Positions 6,783 to 14,832 are shown, counted from the first letter of the stretch. The stretch: 29,334 bases of DNA from an uncultured Megamonas sp. (GCA_900554895.1 USIX01000006.1:1-29334); one strand, 5' to 3'. A program made the numbers and translations. The notes: a model not told the origin generated them from the sequence alone.

Positions 6783-7430
6783 TTATTTCAATTCACTTTT
6801 TGCTATATAGATAACCCATTCAGCAATATTCGTCGTATGGTCGGCAATACGTTCTATATATTTAGCAATTAACAGATAATCCATATACTGTTCCGCTTCT
6901 TCCGGATTTTGTTTGATAAGTTCCACTAAATCCTTACGGAAGCGGGAAAAATATTTATCTACAACTTCGTCAGTATCAATAACTTTTTTGGCCAATTCCG
7001 CGTCATTTTCACTAAAGCATACTCCGCTGTCATGAAGCATACTGCGTGTAACATCTATCATCGAATTGAAATAATCCGGAATTTCAACCGGCTCAAATTC
7101 TGACAGATATGCCGTATATTTGGAAATATCACTGCAATGGTCGGCAATTCTTTCAATATCTATAACAAGCTCCATTATAGAGGCAATTTTACGCCAATCC
7201 GTTGCCACCGGTGCCTGGGTAAGCACGAGTGTCAAACATTTCTGCATGATATTATGCTCACGTTCATTGAATTTTTTATCTGCTTTTCGAATTGCTTTTG
7301 CTAAAACTGCATTTTTATCATCCAAATTCTGAATGACTTTATCAAAAGTTTCTTCGAGCTGCGCACCGACAACTCTTACATCATTGACAAGATTGCCCAA
7401 TTCGTTTGTAAAATTAACTCTTACTGCCAT
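6783..7430 (-). CDS. phoU: Phosphate uptake regulator PhoU
   Basis: A 215-residue all-helical protein with the two PhoU repeats (about residues 10-95 and 115-205), each holding the typical metal-binding-like IERIADH segment (VIDIERIADHCSDI and LIAKYIERIADHTTNIAEWVIY). PhoU couples the PstSCAB transporter to the Pho two-component sensor and limits phosphate uptake when phosphate is plentiful. It is the last gene of the operon, 21 bp after pstB, and is followed by the terminator at 6733-6771. No phoR/phoP or phoB gene lies in the window, so the sensor and regulator are encoded elsewhere. Confidence 0.96.
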   Translation of the reverse strand: MAVRVNFTNELGNLVNDVRVVGAQLEETFDKVIQNLDDKNAVLAKAIRKADKKFNEREHNIMQKCLTLVLTQAPVATDWRKIASIMELVIDIERIADHCSDISKYTAYLSEFEPVEIPDYFNSMIDVTRSMLHDSGVCFSENDAELAKKVIDTDEVVDKYFSRFRKDLVELIKQNPEEAEQYMDYLLIAKYIERIADHTTNIAEWVIYIAKSELK

Positions 7431-7451
7431 TTAAATATTACCTCCACTGCA

Positions 7452-8207
7452 TCAGCCGAAACGACCTGTAATGTATTCTTCTGTTTTTGGATTTTTCGGA
7501 TTGGCAAACAATTCCTTAGTATCGCCGAATTCAATCAAATCACCGAGCAGAAAGAACGCTGTTTTATCGGAAATACGGCTTGCCTGCTGCATATTATGCG
7601 TTACGATTACAATCGTATAGTCTTTTTTCAGTTCCAATGCCAAATCTTCTATTTTTCCTGTAGAAATCGGGTCAAGCGCAGATGTCGGTTCATCCATCAA
7701 AATTACATCCGGCTGCACAGCAAGAGTTCTAGCGATACACAAGCGCTGCTGCTGTCCACCGGAAAGTCCCAGAGCCGATTTATTCAGACGGTCTTTCAAT
7801 TCATCCCAGATAGCCGCCTGACGCAGACTGCGTTCTACAATTTCATCAAGTTTACTTTTTTTGCTGATACCATGAATTCTCGGACCGTAAGCAACATTAT
7901 CATAAATGCTTTTCGGAAACGGGTTCGGCTGCTGGAAAACCATACCGACACGGCGACGCAGCGTAATCGGGTCAAGTTCATTATAGATATCCTCACCGTC
8001 AAGCTTGATTGTTCCTTCTACTTTGCAGCCCTCTACGAGGTCATTCATGCGGTTTAAGGTTTTCAAAAAAGTGGATTTACCGCAGCCGGACGGACCAATT
8101 AACGCCGTAATCTCATTCTTTTTAATCTGCATAGTTATATCTTTTAAGGCTTTGAAATTGCCATAATATAAATCCAAGCCTTCTACATCAAATTTAAAAT
8201 CAGTCAT
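7452..8207 (-). CDS. pstB: Phosphate ABC transporter ATP-binding protein PstB
   Basis: The ATPase of the high-affinity phosphate importer, 251 residues as usual for PstB. Walker A is GPSGCGKS at residues 38-45, the Q-loop is in [24 protein letters not shown] (the FPKS/YDN pattern is specific to PstB), the ABC signature is LSGGQQQR, and Walker B is [13 protein letters not shown], followed by the switch histidine in VTHNM. It lies 4 bp downstream of pstA and acts at the inner face of the cytoplasmic membrane with PstC and PstA. Confidence 0.98.
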   Translation of the reverse strand: MTDFKFDVEGLDLYYGNFKALKDITMQIKKNEITALIGPSGCGKSTFLKTLNRMNDLVEGCKVEGTIKLDGEDIYNELDPITLRRRVGMVFQQPNPFPKSIYDNVAYGPRIHGISKKSKLDEIVERSLRQAAIWDELKDRLNKSALGLSGGQQQRLCIARTLAVQPDVILMDEPTSALDPISTGKIEDLALELKKDYTIVIVTHNMQQASRISDKTAFFLLGDLIEFGDTKELFANPKNPKTEEYITGRFG

Positions 8208-8211
8208 CTAA

Positions 8212-9087
8212 TTATTTTCCTCCTGCTTTTTTATCCAGATAACTACTCAAATAACGAGCACCTAAACTAAAAGCAAATACCATAACCATCAAAATAGCTG
8301 AAGATAAATTAGCAATATCTGCCGCATTAGGAGCCAGTGCTTCTGTACGTGATGCCCAAATATTAAGTGCTAAAGTTTCACCCGGTCTGAACGGATTTAA
8401 CGGACATGTCGGCGAAAAAATATTCCAGTTCGTCCAAACGATATCCGTGCTCATGCCGGCTGTATACAAAAGTGCCGCTGCTTCACCGAAACCACGTCCG
8501 GCAGCCAAGATAACACCTGTCATAATACGCGGCATACATGCCGGAAGCATTACATGGCGGATTGTCTGCCAAAGTGTAGCCCCCATGCCGAGACTGCCGC
8601 TTTTATATCCCGGCGGCAAAGATTTAAGCGCATCTTCTGTTACCGTCGTGATGAGCGGCAAGCTCAAAATGGAAACGGCAAGCGCGCCGGCGAACAAATT
8701 CCACTGCGAATGAGTCATAACGATAAATACGAGATAACCGAACAGACCTACTACAATGGAAGGAAGAGAAGATAATGTTTCAATACACATACGGATTGAT
8801 TTAGTAATTTTGCCCGGTTTAGCATATTCAGCCATATACGTGCCGGCTGCCACACCGAGCGGCACACTGATTAACAGTGCTAAAAATACAAGATAAATCG
8901 TATTGAAAAACAGATTGCCGATACCGTTACGCGAAAATGAGAACATATCTGGCGTAAAATTACCAAAACCTGTTATTAAAACATATAAAGTAAACGCCAA
9001 TAATAATAGGAGGAAGAAACCAGCAACCACATAAAATACGCCGGTCATAAATTTATCCATCATTTTGGCTCTTTGTACCGTTGTCAT
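8212..9087 (-). CDS. pstA: Phosphate ABC transporter permease PstA
   Basis: A 291-residue permease with about six membrane segments. The binding-protein-dependent transport motif for coupling to the ATPase is seen in ALKSLPPGYKSGSLGMGATLWQTIRHVMLPACMPRIMTGVILAAGRGFGEAAALL. With PstC it forms the membrane channel for phosphate. The ATG overlaps the pstC stop codon by one base (TAATG), which implies translational coupling. The order C-A-B is the standard one. Confidence 0.97.
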   Translation of the reverse strand: MTTVQRAKMMDKFMTGVFYVVAGFFLLLLLAFTLYVLITGFGNFTPDMFSFSRNGIGNLFFNTIYLVFLALLISVPLGVAAGTYMAEYAKPGKITKSIRMCIETLSSLPSIVVGLFGYLVFIVMTHSQWNLFAGALAVSILSLPLITTVTEDALKSLPPGYKSGSLGMGATLWQTIRHVMLPACMPRIMTGVILAAGRGFGEAAALLYTAGMSTDIVWTNWNIFSPTCPLNPFRPGETLALNIWASRTEALAPNAADIANLSSAILMVMVFAFSLGARYLSSYLDKKAGGK

Positions 9088-10004
9088 TATTTTTTGCCTC
9101 CCTGAGCTTCAGCCGATTTAGCTGAAATATAATGGATAACGAAAATGAACGCCAAGGAAATAATAAACAGCAATAGTGCCATAGACCAAAGTGCCAGGTT
9201 GTATTCGCTGCCTTCCATCGCACCGCCCATATCTGATGCAATCGCTGCCGTAAGGTTACTTGTCGGTGATAATATTGATTCCGGGAAGGCTTTCATTTTA
9301 CCGATAACCATCGCTACAGCAAGTGCTTCACCGAATGCACGGGCAAGACCGAGTACAATCGCCGTCATGATGCCGGAGATTGCCGCCGGAATAACAACTT
9401 TACTGATTGTCTGCCAGCGGGTTGCACCCAGACCGTACGATGCCTGACGAGAAGAATTGGAAATACTTCTGATAGCATCAGCTGACAGGCTTGTAATCGT
9501 CGGATAAATCATCACGGCAAGTACAATACCTGCTGCCAGTACAGAGAAACCGAACTGCAAATCGAATAAATCCTTGATGAACGGAACTAAAATCGTAAGA
9601 CCGATCCAGCCGTATACAACTGACGGTATACCTACGAAAATTTCAACAGCCGGCTGCAAAATCTTTCTGCCCAGACCCGGCGAGATTTCTACCATGAAAA
9701 TAGCACTTGCCAGTGAAAACGGCGTAGCGATAACAAGTGCCAATGCGCACGTTACGATTGAACCGAAAATAAATACAGCCGCTCCTACACTGCCGCCGCC
9801 GACAGCATTATCAGCCGGTTTCCATTCAGATGAAAACAAAAATTCTGTAAGACTATGGTCGTAAATCGTAAACGTTCCTAATCCTTTATAGCACAAGAAA
9901 GCACCGATAGCGATCGTTATAATAATCATCAGCAGACCGCATGCCGTTATAATACCGCGCCAGATATTATTTTGGCGGTATGCTGCTGTATTTGTCGCTT
10001 CCAT
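9087..10004 (-). CDS. pstC: Phosphate ABC transporter permease PstC
   Basis: A 305-residue permease with about six membrane segments and the coupling motif ASYGLGATRWQTISKVVIPAAISGIMTAIVLGLARAFGEALAVAMVIG, characteristic of PstC. It pairs with PstA. It begins 75 bp after pstS, and that gap contains a terminator-like hairpin (10036-10066), so pstC and downstream genes are probably expressed at a lower level than pstS. AAAGGG lies before the ATG. Confidence 0.97.
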   Translation of the reverse strand: MEATNTAAYRQNNIWRGIITACGLLMIIITIAIGAFLCYKGLGTFTIYDHSLTEFLFSSEWKPADNAVGGGSVGAAVFIFGSIVTCALALVIATPFSLASAIFMVEISPGLGRKILQPAVEIFVGIPSVVYGWIGLTILVPFIKDLFDLQFGFSVLAAGIVLAVMIYPTITSLSADAIRSISNSSRQASYGLGATRWQTISKVVIPAAISGIMTAIVLGLARAFGEALAVAMVIGKMKAFPESILSPTSNLTAAIASDMGGAMEGSEYNLALWSMALLLFIISLAFIFVIHYISAKSAEAQGGKK

Positions 10005-10035
10005 TAAAACACCCTTTCGTCAAATTCACGAATAA

Positions 10036-10066
10036 AAAAAAGGCGAAAATAAAATCCGCCTTTTTT
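10036..10066 (-). terminator. Intercistronic terminator-like hairpin between pstS and pstC
   Basis: AAAAAAGGCG (10036-10045) pairs with CGCCTTTTTT (10057-10066) across an 11-nt loop, with T runs on both strands. Placed after pstS and before pstC it would stop part of the transcripts, or protect the pstS mRNA 3' end, which would give more binding protein than permease. Confidence 0.75.
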
Positions 10067-10079
10067 CATTTGTTAAAGA

Positions 10080-10967
10080 TTATCTTTGAACCTGCATTTT
10101 GCTTGTTACAGCATAACCCTGAGCTTCAATAGCTTTACCGTATTCATCGGACATGATGAAATCAAGATATGCTTTTACAGCACCAGTCGGTTCACCTTTT
10201 GTATACATATGTTCATAATCCCAGATTGGATAAGTACCGTTGTAAGTATTTTCCAAAGTAGGTTCAACGCCGTCAACGGCAACTGTTGCAACATCTTTGT
10301 TATTTACAAGATAAGATAATGCTACATAACCAATAGCGCCTTTATTATCTTTAATGCTCTGCAAGAGTGTACCGGAGTCATCAGTTTCCAGAGATTTATT
10401 AGAAGCTTCTTCTGCACCGTTTAAAGCAAATTCTTTAAATAATGCACGTGTACCAGATGTAGACGGACGAGTTACGAGTACGATTGGTTCATCCGGACCG
10501 CCGACTTCTTTCCAGTTTGTTACTTTAGCAGTAAAGATATCTGTAAGCTGCTGTTTTGTCAGGGATTTTACCTGAGCTGCAATATCTTTATTAATTACAG
10601 GAGCCATCGTTACGACGCACACCTTATGGTCAACCAGACCATCCGCTACAGCTTTATCGAGTTTAGTATCGGCAGCTACGTCAGAGTTACCGATATCAAC
10701 AGAGCCGTCAGCAACCTGTTTAAGACCAGTACCAGAACCGCCACCATTTAACGTAATGGAAACTTCCGGATGAAGTTCTTTGAATTTATCAGCCGCATCT
10801 TTAGCCAGCGGTAAAAGTGCCGAAGAACCGGAACCTGTTACGCTGCCACTGATGGAAGAGCTGTCACCGCCGGAAGAATTATTGCTTGCGCTGTCGCTTC
10901 CGCAACCGAGAATACTTAAAGACATCATTGCTACGACGCCAAGAGACGCCAACTTTTTCCAATTCAT
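10080..10967 (-). CDS. pstS: Phosphate ABC transporter substrate-binding lipoprotein PstS
   Basis: A 295-residue phosphate-binding protein. The signal peptide ends in a lipobox LSILGC (Cys22), so it is a lipoprotein, followed by a Ser/Gly-rich linker. The mature part has the PstS phosphate-binding segments GSGSSALLPLAKDAADKF, GGGSGTGLKQVADGSVDIGNSD and RPSTSGTRALFKEFAL. GGGGAGG precedes the ATG. It is first in the pst operon. The upstream region carries TTTACA repeats like PhoP boxes next to a TATACT -10 box, so expression on phosphate starvation is likely. Confidence 0.97.
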   Translation of the reverse strand: MNWKKLASLGVVAMMSLSILGCGSDSASNNSSGGDSSSISGSVTGSGSSALLPLAKDAADKFKELHPEVSITLNGGGSGTGLKQVADGSVDIGNSDVAADTKLDKAVADGLVDHKVCVVTMAPVINKDIAAQVKSLTKQQLTDIFTAKVTNWKEVGGPDEPIVLVTRPSTSGTRALFKEFALNGAEEASNKSLETDDSGTLLQSIKDNKGAIGYVALSYLVNNKDVATVAVDGVEPTLENTYNGTYPIWDYEHMYTKGEPTGAVKAYLDFIMSDEYGKAIEAQGYAVTSKMQVQR

Positions 10968-11015
10968 TTTAAATCCTCCCCAGATTTAAGTGTTCTTGTT
11001 TAATTTCTGTGTTTA

Positions 11016-11119
11016 AGTATACAAAAGCAATGTAAAGTTACAATGACGGTTATGTAAAATCTAAAATAAAAATTCTCATGAAGATTTATTTTTCGCTCTA
11101 TATGTAAAATAGCTGTAAA
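11016..11119 (-). promoter_or_regulatory. pstS promoter region with PhoP-box-like TTTACA repeats
   Basis: On the minus strand a TATACT -10 box (11021-11016) has no good -35 but is preceded by TTTACA at 11036-11031 and again at 11058-11053, 22 bp apart. Farther up are two more TTTACA copies (11108-11103 and 11119-11114) with 5 bp between them, an 11-bp period. TT(A/T)ACA repeats about 11 bp apart are the binding pattern of PhoP in Firmicutes (established). Assignment here is by pattern only. Confidence 0.5.
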
Positions 11120-11184
11120 AATTGTCAATTCATCTCGGCAAATTCTGTATTCTCAAAATTCTTTTCCAACAGTATAGTATTTGC

Positions 11185-11213
11185 TTGACAATTGACTTTT
11201 TGACTAATATACT
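11185..11213 (+). promoter_or_regulatory. Consensus sigma-A promoter of the zinc-ribbon membrane protein gene
   Basis: TTGACA (11185-11190), 17 bp, TATACT (11208-11213). Transcription would start near 11220, about 40 bp before the ATG at 11261. Confidence 0.75.
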
Positions 11214-11260
11214 AAACTTATAGTGTATTTTTTTGTTTTTATATAAAGGAGTAGTAATTT

Positions 11261-11656
11261 ATGCGCTGCCCAAAATGTAATCATGAACTGGACACCAACG
11301 GTAACTGCCCGTATTGCCAGAGTATGCAAAACGTACGGACAATGTCCAGCAGTGAGGCTGATAATTACAGCGGTGTAACCATCGAAGACGAAAATAATTT
11401 CCGCAAGGAAAATCCTTATCAATATAGACAAAACCAGACAAATTACCGCCAATCATACAGACCGGGCGGAATGAAAGTACGTTATATCCGTCTTGGTAGC
11501 AGTTCCGGCTCCGGCTGGCTGACGAAAGCACTCATTGCTGTCGGCGGTATTGCCGTACTGGGTTTTTTCTTTTTCGTGGCACTGCCCGTAATTTTAACAG
11601 TCCTCGGAGCAGGCATCGTAGCCTGGCTTATTTTCCGTTTCTTTAAACGCTACTAA
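11261..11656 (+). CDS. Zinc-ribbon protein with C-terminal membrane segments, function unknown
   Basis: A 131-residue protein opening with a four-cysteine zinc ribbon (CPKCNHELDTNGNCPYC), then a polar linker rich in Asn, Gln, Tyr and Arg, and a C-terminal hydrophobic hairpin (ALIAVGGIAVLGFFFFVALPVILTVLGAGIVAWLIF) ending in a basic FFKRY. The layout, a cytoplasmic zinc ribbon on a membrane anchor, is common in uncharacterised Firmicute proteins. AAAGGAG precedes the ATG, and the promoter at 11185-11213 is close to consensus. It is divergent from pstS, with which it shares an intergenic region of 293 bp, but nothing else links it to phosphate. Confidence 0.75.
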   Translation: MRCPKCNHELDTNGNCPYCQSMQNVRTMSSSEADNYSGVTIEDENNFRKENPYQYRQNQTNYRQSYRPGGMKVRYIRLGSSSGSGWLTKALIAVGGIAVLGFFFFVALPVILTVLGAGIVAWLIFRFFKRY

Positions 11657-11661
11657 ATTGA

Positions 11662-11704
11662 CATTCCCCATGTCTAAAGACAGGGGATTCCTAAGAAGCT
11701 CAAC
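11662..11704. mobile_element. Hairpin resembling the right end of an IS200/IS605-family element (remnant)
   Basis: CCCC A TGTC TAAA GACA GGGG (11666-11686) forms an 8-bp stem with a bulged A and TAAA loop, followed by ATTCCTAAGAAGCTCAA. This resembles the subterminal hairpin at the transposon end downstream of tnpB genes in many Firmicutes. No tnpA or tnpB is present, so it would be a scar. There is no T run, so it is a poor terminator. Confidence 0.35.
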
Positions 11705-11737
11705 CAAAATATCAGATAATTTAATGAAGGTGATAAT

Positions 11738-12229
11738 ATGGCTAAAGATAGTTCATTCGATATTGTATCTCAAGTAAATATGCAGGAAATGAGTAATGCT
11801 GTTAATCAGACAGAAAAAGAAATTTCCCAGCGTTATGACTTCCGCGGGAGCACGGCAAGCATTGAACTTGAGGAAAAATCAATTAAAATTGCAGCAGAAG
11901 ACGATTATAAATTAAATGCAATTCTTGATATACTGCGTGCTCGCATGGCAAAAAGAGGAATTCCTCTGCGCTGCCTGAACCCTGGCAAAGTGGAAGCTGC
12001 GGCCAAGGGCACTGTCCGTCAAAATATCGAAATTGTTCAGGGCATTTCCAAAGAAAAAGCCAAAGCGATAACCGCCGCTATCAAAGCGACAAAACTGAAA
12101 GTCAACACGCAAATGCAGGGCGACCAGGTACGTGTTTCCGGTGCAAAAAAAGACGATTTACAGGCTGTAATCCAGACGCTCAAAGCCGGCGATTTCGGCA
12201 TTGACCTGCAATTCATCAATATGAGATGA
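11738..12229 (+). CDS. yajQ: YajQ family nucleotide-binding protein (DUF520)
   Basis: A 163-residue protein of normal YajQ length. It starts SSFDIVSQVNMQEMSNAVNQ and has the family segments EISQRYDFRGS and VSGAKKDDLQAVIQTLK, and ends in the usual LQFINMR. YajQ proteins have two ferredoxin-like domains; some bind cyclic di-GMP and act as effectors, and others bind nucleic acid. Which applies here is unknown. AAGGTGATA lies 4 nt before the ATG. A strong terminator follows at 12329-12363. Confidence 0.95.
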   Translation: MAKDSSFDIVSQVNMQEMSNAVNQTEKEISQRYDFRGSTASIELEEKSIKIAAEDDYKLNAILDILRARMAKRGIPLRCLNPGKVEAAAKGTVRQNIEIVQGISKEKAKAITAAIKATKLKVNTQMQGDQVRVSGAKKDDLQAVIQTLKAGDFGIDLQFINMR

Positions 12230-12328
12230 TAAATATTTTGCCAAACAGATAATTTTGTAATATAAATATAAAGAAGAGACAAACTGATGTTAGCCCGTCA
12301 GTCTTTTCTTAAGTTTTTGGGAATAAAG

Positions 12329-12363
12329 AAGAAGTCAGACGTTATGTCATGACTTCTTTTTTT
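12329..12363 (+). terminator. Terminator after yajQ
   Basis: AAGAAGTCA (12329-12337) pairs with TGACTTCTT (12350-12358) across 12 nt, followed by TTTTT. A second weaker hairpin (ACTGA/TCAGT, about 12277-12301) lies just before it. Confidence 0.75.
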
Positions 12364-12364
12364 A

Positions 12365-12412
12365 TTATATCTTTTCAAAAATATATTCCAGTTCAACTTC
12401 AAAATTATCCAT
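12365..12412 (-). pseudogene. Remnant of the 3' end of a Uma2-family gene
   Basis: The 41 bases at 12369-12409 are identical to 17128-17168, the 3' end of the intact Uma2 gene. In the same frame this stretch encodes DNFEVELEYIFEKI followed by TAA, matching the C-terminus DNFEVELEYIFEKM of the intact protein. An ATG happens to precede it, with AGGTGAG 8 nt upstream, giving a 15-codon mini-ORF. The rest of the gene is missing. It most likely marks a deleted second copy or a duplicated fragment. Whether the mini-ORF is translated is not known. Confidence 0.7.
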
Positions 12413-12463
12413 ATTAGGAACTCACCTGCATAGCAAGTGGTTTATTTTTATTGTGAATACAAG

Positions 12464-12500
12464 AAAACACCCCGAAAGATTGAAACTTTCAGGGTGTTTT
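12464..12500. terminator. Bidirectional terminator after the PTS operon
   Basis: AAAACACCC-C-GAAAG pairs with CTTTC-A-GGGTGTTTT across a 7-nt loop with a single mismatch, and T runs on the plus strand and TTTTCTT on the minus strand. It ends the PTS operon 10 bp after the IIB stop. Confidence 0.85.
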
Positions 12501-12510
12501 TTTATTTCCA

Positions 12511-12783
12511 TTAAAACCATTCTTTTAATTTTGTTTGCAGTTCATTTATATCCATCATATTGTCTAAAACTATTTTGCGCGGTAGATGCCCTACAAAAGC
12601 AGCCAAATCTTTACCTACAATAAATAAATCAGCAGACGTTTCGGATGCATCCGATAAAGAAGAATGGGAAACTTCAATACCTGTTTTACCGAGATTTTTT
12701 AAAACTTTTTCCACGTTCATATGCACAAGCATGGAAGAACCGAGACCTGAACCGCAGCAACACATAATTTTTTTAATTTCCAT
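12511..12783 (-). CDS. PTS sugar transporter subunit IIB, ascorbate-type
   Basis: A 90-residue soluble PTS IIB protein. The phosphorylated cysteine lies in the loop CCCGSGLGSSMLVHMNVEKVL, most likely Cys10 by comparison with UlaB/SgaB (CGxGxGSS). It takes phosphate from the IIA protein and passes it to the sugar bound by IIC. It is the last gene of the operon, 43 bp downstream of IIC. The substrate is not certain: the family includes ascorbate and galactitol-like systems, and no catabolic gene is nearby. Confidence 0.9.
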   Translation of the reverse strand: MEIKKIMCCCGSGLGSSMLVHMNVEKVLKNLGKTGIEVSHSSLSDASETSADLFIVGKDLAAFVGHLPRKIVLDNMMDINELQTKLKEWF

Positions 12784-12826
12784 AATAAATTACCTCTTTC
12801 TATCTATAAAATAAAATTAAAATATA

Positions 12827-14248
12827 TTAAGCATTTTCTTTAACTTTTTTCGGAGCGATAAAATTATACGCAATCGGAATTATAAACAAGACAATGCACA
12901 AAATAAGCAGTGCTCCGTGCTGTACATATTGAGCAATATTACCCATTATGATACCGAGAAGGGAAAAATCCGTATCAGAGAAAGTACAGTTGGCAACGTT
13001 AAGCGCCCCCATGACCGGCATACAGATTGCCGGCAGGAACGTAATCAGAAGTCCGTGCAAAAATGCCCCTACAATACAGCCTTTAAGTCCACCTTCAGCG
13101 TTGGCAAAGACTCCCGCCGTCGCTCCGCAGAAGAAATGCGGCACAACCCCCGGCAAAATCAAAGCTATAGGAACTAAACTCATATCAATAATACCTAAAA
13201 GAATAAGACCGATAATACCGCCGATAAATGAAACAAGAAAACCGATTAAAACAGCATTTGGAGCATACGGATAAACGATAGGACAGTCAAGCGCAGGTCT
13301 GGCATTCGGTACAAGTTTTTCAGCAATACCGCGGAATGCCGGAACGATTTCTCCGATAATCAGACGGACACCGCTCAGAATTATATAGATGGCACCGGCA
13401 AAACTAAGACCGCTTGTAAGCGACCATACAAGCCAATGTGTCTGGGTTTCCGCACCTACGTTCAAAAATCCCTTTAAATTAGGATAGGATGCCAAAACAG
13501 TATTCGGATCTGCTTCCAAAATTCCTTTGCTTACAGCAATGCCTGTAACGATTATAAAAAACGCAACCATAGTAAGACCGATGGAAACCGTAGTATCTCT
13601 GAGAAAAGAAATTCTTTGCGGGAAGTTTATATCTTCCGTGGATTTTTCGCTTTTAAAAATCTTGCCGATTTGAGCGGCAAACCAATAACCGAAACTGCCG
13701 AAATGGCCCAATGCCAGCGCATCCGTTTTTACGATTTTCTTCATTGTGGACTGAGTAATCGCCGGAGCCAATACCATCATCAAACCTAAAATAAGACCGC
13801 CGGCAAGCCAGAGCGAAAATCCGTTCAATCCGCCTACGTGCATAATTACCGCAAGCATACACGCCATATAAAGTGTTACATGACCTGTTAAAAAGATGAA
13901 ATTCAAACGGGAAAAACGGGCCATGACAATATTGGCAATCATGCCGATACACATAATATACGTCGTATCCGCCGCAAACTGCTTAAGCCCAAGCGATACA
14001 ACGGCTTCATTATTCGGGACAACACCCTGCATATTAAACGCATAATTAAACATATCACCGAAAGCATATAGTGAACCAGACTGTAAAAAACCTGCTCCCG
14101 CTGTCAATACAAGAAAACCTACAATCGTTTTAGTCGTTCCTTTAACAATTTCTTCAAATGGTTTTTTCTGCAAAATCAAACCGATAAAAGCAATCAAACC
14201 TACCAGTATAGCCGGCGTTGATAAAACATTAATAATAAATTCAAGCAC
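12827..14248 (-). CDS. PTS transporter subunit IIC, SgaT/UlaA family
   Basis: A 473-residue membrane protein with about eleven hydrophobic segments, matching UlaA/SgaT in length and pattern (start MLEFIINVLSTPAILVGLIAFIGLILQKKPFEEIVKGTTKTIVGFLVLTAGAGFL, very typical of this family, shown here only as the family-diagnostic segment types LSTPAILVGLIA and IVKGTTKTIVGFL). It is the membrane channel that binds and translocates the sugar. The ascorbate transporter is the best known member, but the family also has members with unknown substrates. It lies between IIA (29 bp upstream) and IIB. Confidence 0.92.
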   Translation of the reverse strand: MLEFIINVLSTPAILVGLIAFIGLILQKKPFEEIVKGTTKTIVGFLVLTAGAGFLQSGSLYAFGDMFNYAFNMQGVVPNNEAVVSLGLKQFAADTTYIMCIGMIANIVMARFSRLNFIFLTGHVTLYMACMLAVIMHVGGLNGFSLWLAGGLILGLMMVLAPAITQSTMKKIVKTDALALGHFGSFGYWFAAQIGKIFKSEKSTEDINFPQRISFLRDTTVSIGLTMVAFFIIVTGIAVSKGILEADPNTVLASYPNLKGFLNVGAETQTHWLVWSLTSGLSFAGAIYIILSGVRLIIGEIVPAFRGIAEKLVPNARPALDCPIVYPYAPNAVLIGFLVSFIGGIIGLILLGIIDMSLVPIALILPGVVPHFFCGATAGVFANAEGGLKGCIVGAFLHGLLITFLPAICMPVMGALNVANCTFSDTDFSLLGIIMGNIAQYVQHGALLILCIVLFIIPIAYNFIAPKKVKENA

Positions 14249-14277
14249 TTTTTATTCCTCCCCTTATTTTTTATATT

Positions 14278-14724
14278 TTATTTATCTACCGAGTTTATAA
14301 ATATGTTGTATACATCTTCTGAATTCGTTGCATTGAGGATTTTCTGTACACGTATATCATCGGCAAATATATTGGAAATAGCCTGCATTGCCTGCACGTG
14401 CGACTGCGGATCTTTTGCCGCCAATGCTATCAAAATACGTACATTAACTCCATCAGGTTTAAATTTTACCGGATTTTTCAAAACGGTAACCGCTAGTTGC
14501 TGTTTTATCACGCCCTGTTCGCTTCTGGCATGAATTAAAGCCAGATTTTCACATAATACATAATAAGGACCGTATTTTTTCGTATTCTCAATAATTCCAT
14601 CAATATAACGCTGTTCACAATACCCTTGCTCAACCAGTGGATTTACTGCTACATAAATAGCATTTACCCAATCTTTTACACCGTCTACGATTTTTACATT
14701 TTTCATTTTCAACATATCTGCCAT
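14278..14724 (-). CDS. PTS transporter subunit IIA, fructose/mannitol/ascorbate type
   Basis: A 148-residue PTS IIA domain protein. The phosphorylated histidine is His65 in LALIHARSEQGV, and the segment VNVRILIALAAKDPQSHVQAM is typical of the type-2 IIA fold. It receives phosphate from HPr. It is first in the IIA-IIC-IIB operon and closely resembles the IIA-like domain at the end of the upstream regulator (both have the pattern AxIxxGAIxxxL around the histidine), which suggests the two proteins co-evolved. AAGGAAA lies before the ATG. Confidence 0.92.
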   Translation of the reverse strand: MADMLKMKNVKIVDGVKDWVNAIYVAVNPLVEQGYCEQRYIDGIIENTKKYGPYYVLCENLALIHARSEQGVIKQQLAVTVLKNPVKFKPDGVNVRILIALAAKDPQSHVQAMQAISNIFADDIRVQKILNATNSEDVYNIFINSVDK

Positions 14725-14792
14725 TTTTATTTCCTTTCTTTATTTTAATTTATTGATTATTTATTTTTGATTTGCTTTTCGCTTACAAATTA

Positions 14793-14832
14793 ATAATAGC
14801 AGTGTAATCATTGTCTTGGAAGTCCAATTATT
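14793..14832 (-). promoter_or_regulatory. PTS operon promoter with putative activator site
   Basis: On the minus strand AATAATTGGACTTC (14832-14819) is followed, counting from TTGGAC, by exactly 23 bp and then a TATTAT -10 box (14798-14793). No good -35 is present. The same 14-mer stands at the same distance before the regulator gene (16952-16991). This suits a promoter that needs an activator, probably the PRD regulator next door. Confidence 0.55.

Noticed and set aside
8447..8775. Plus-strand open frames opposite pstA
   Set aside because: Antisense shadows of a strongly conserved gene; no ribosome site and no recognisable protein.
12274..12306. Second strong terminator after yajQ
   Set aside because: The ACTGA/TCAGT stem is short, has mismatches below and no T run; the hairpin at 12329-12363 is the better terminator.
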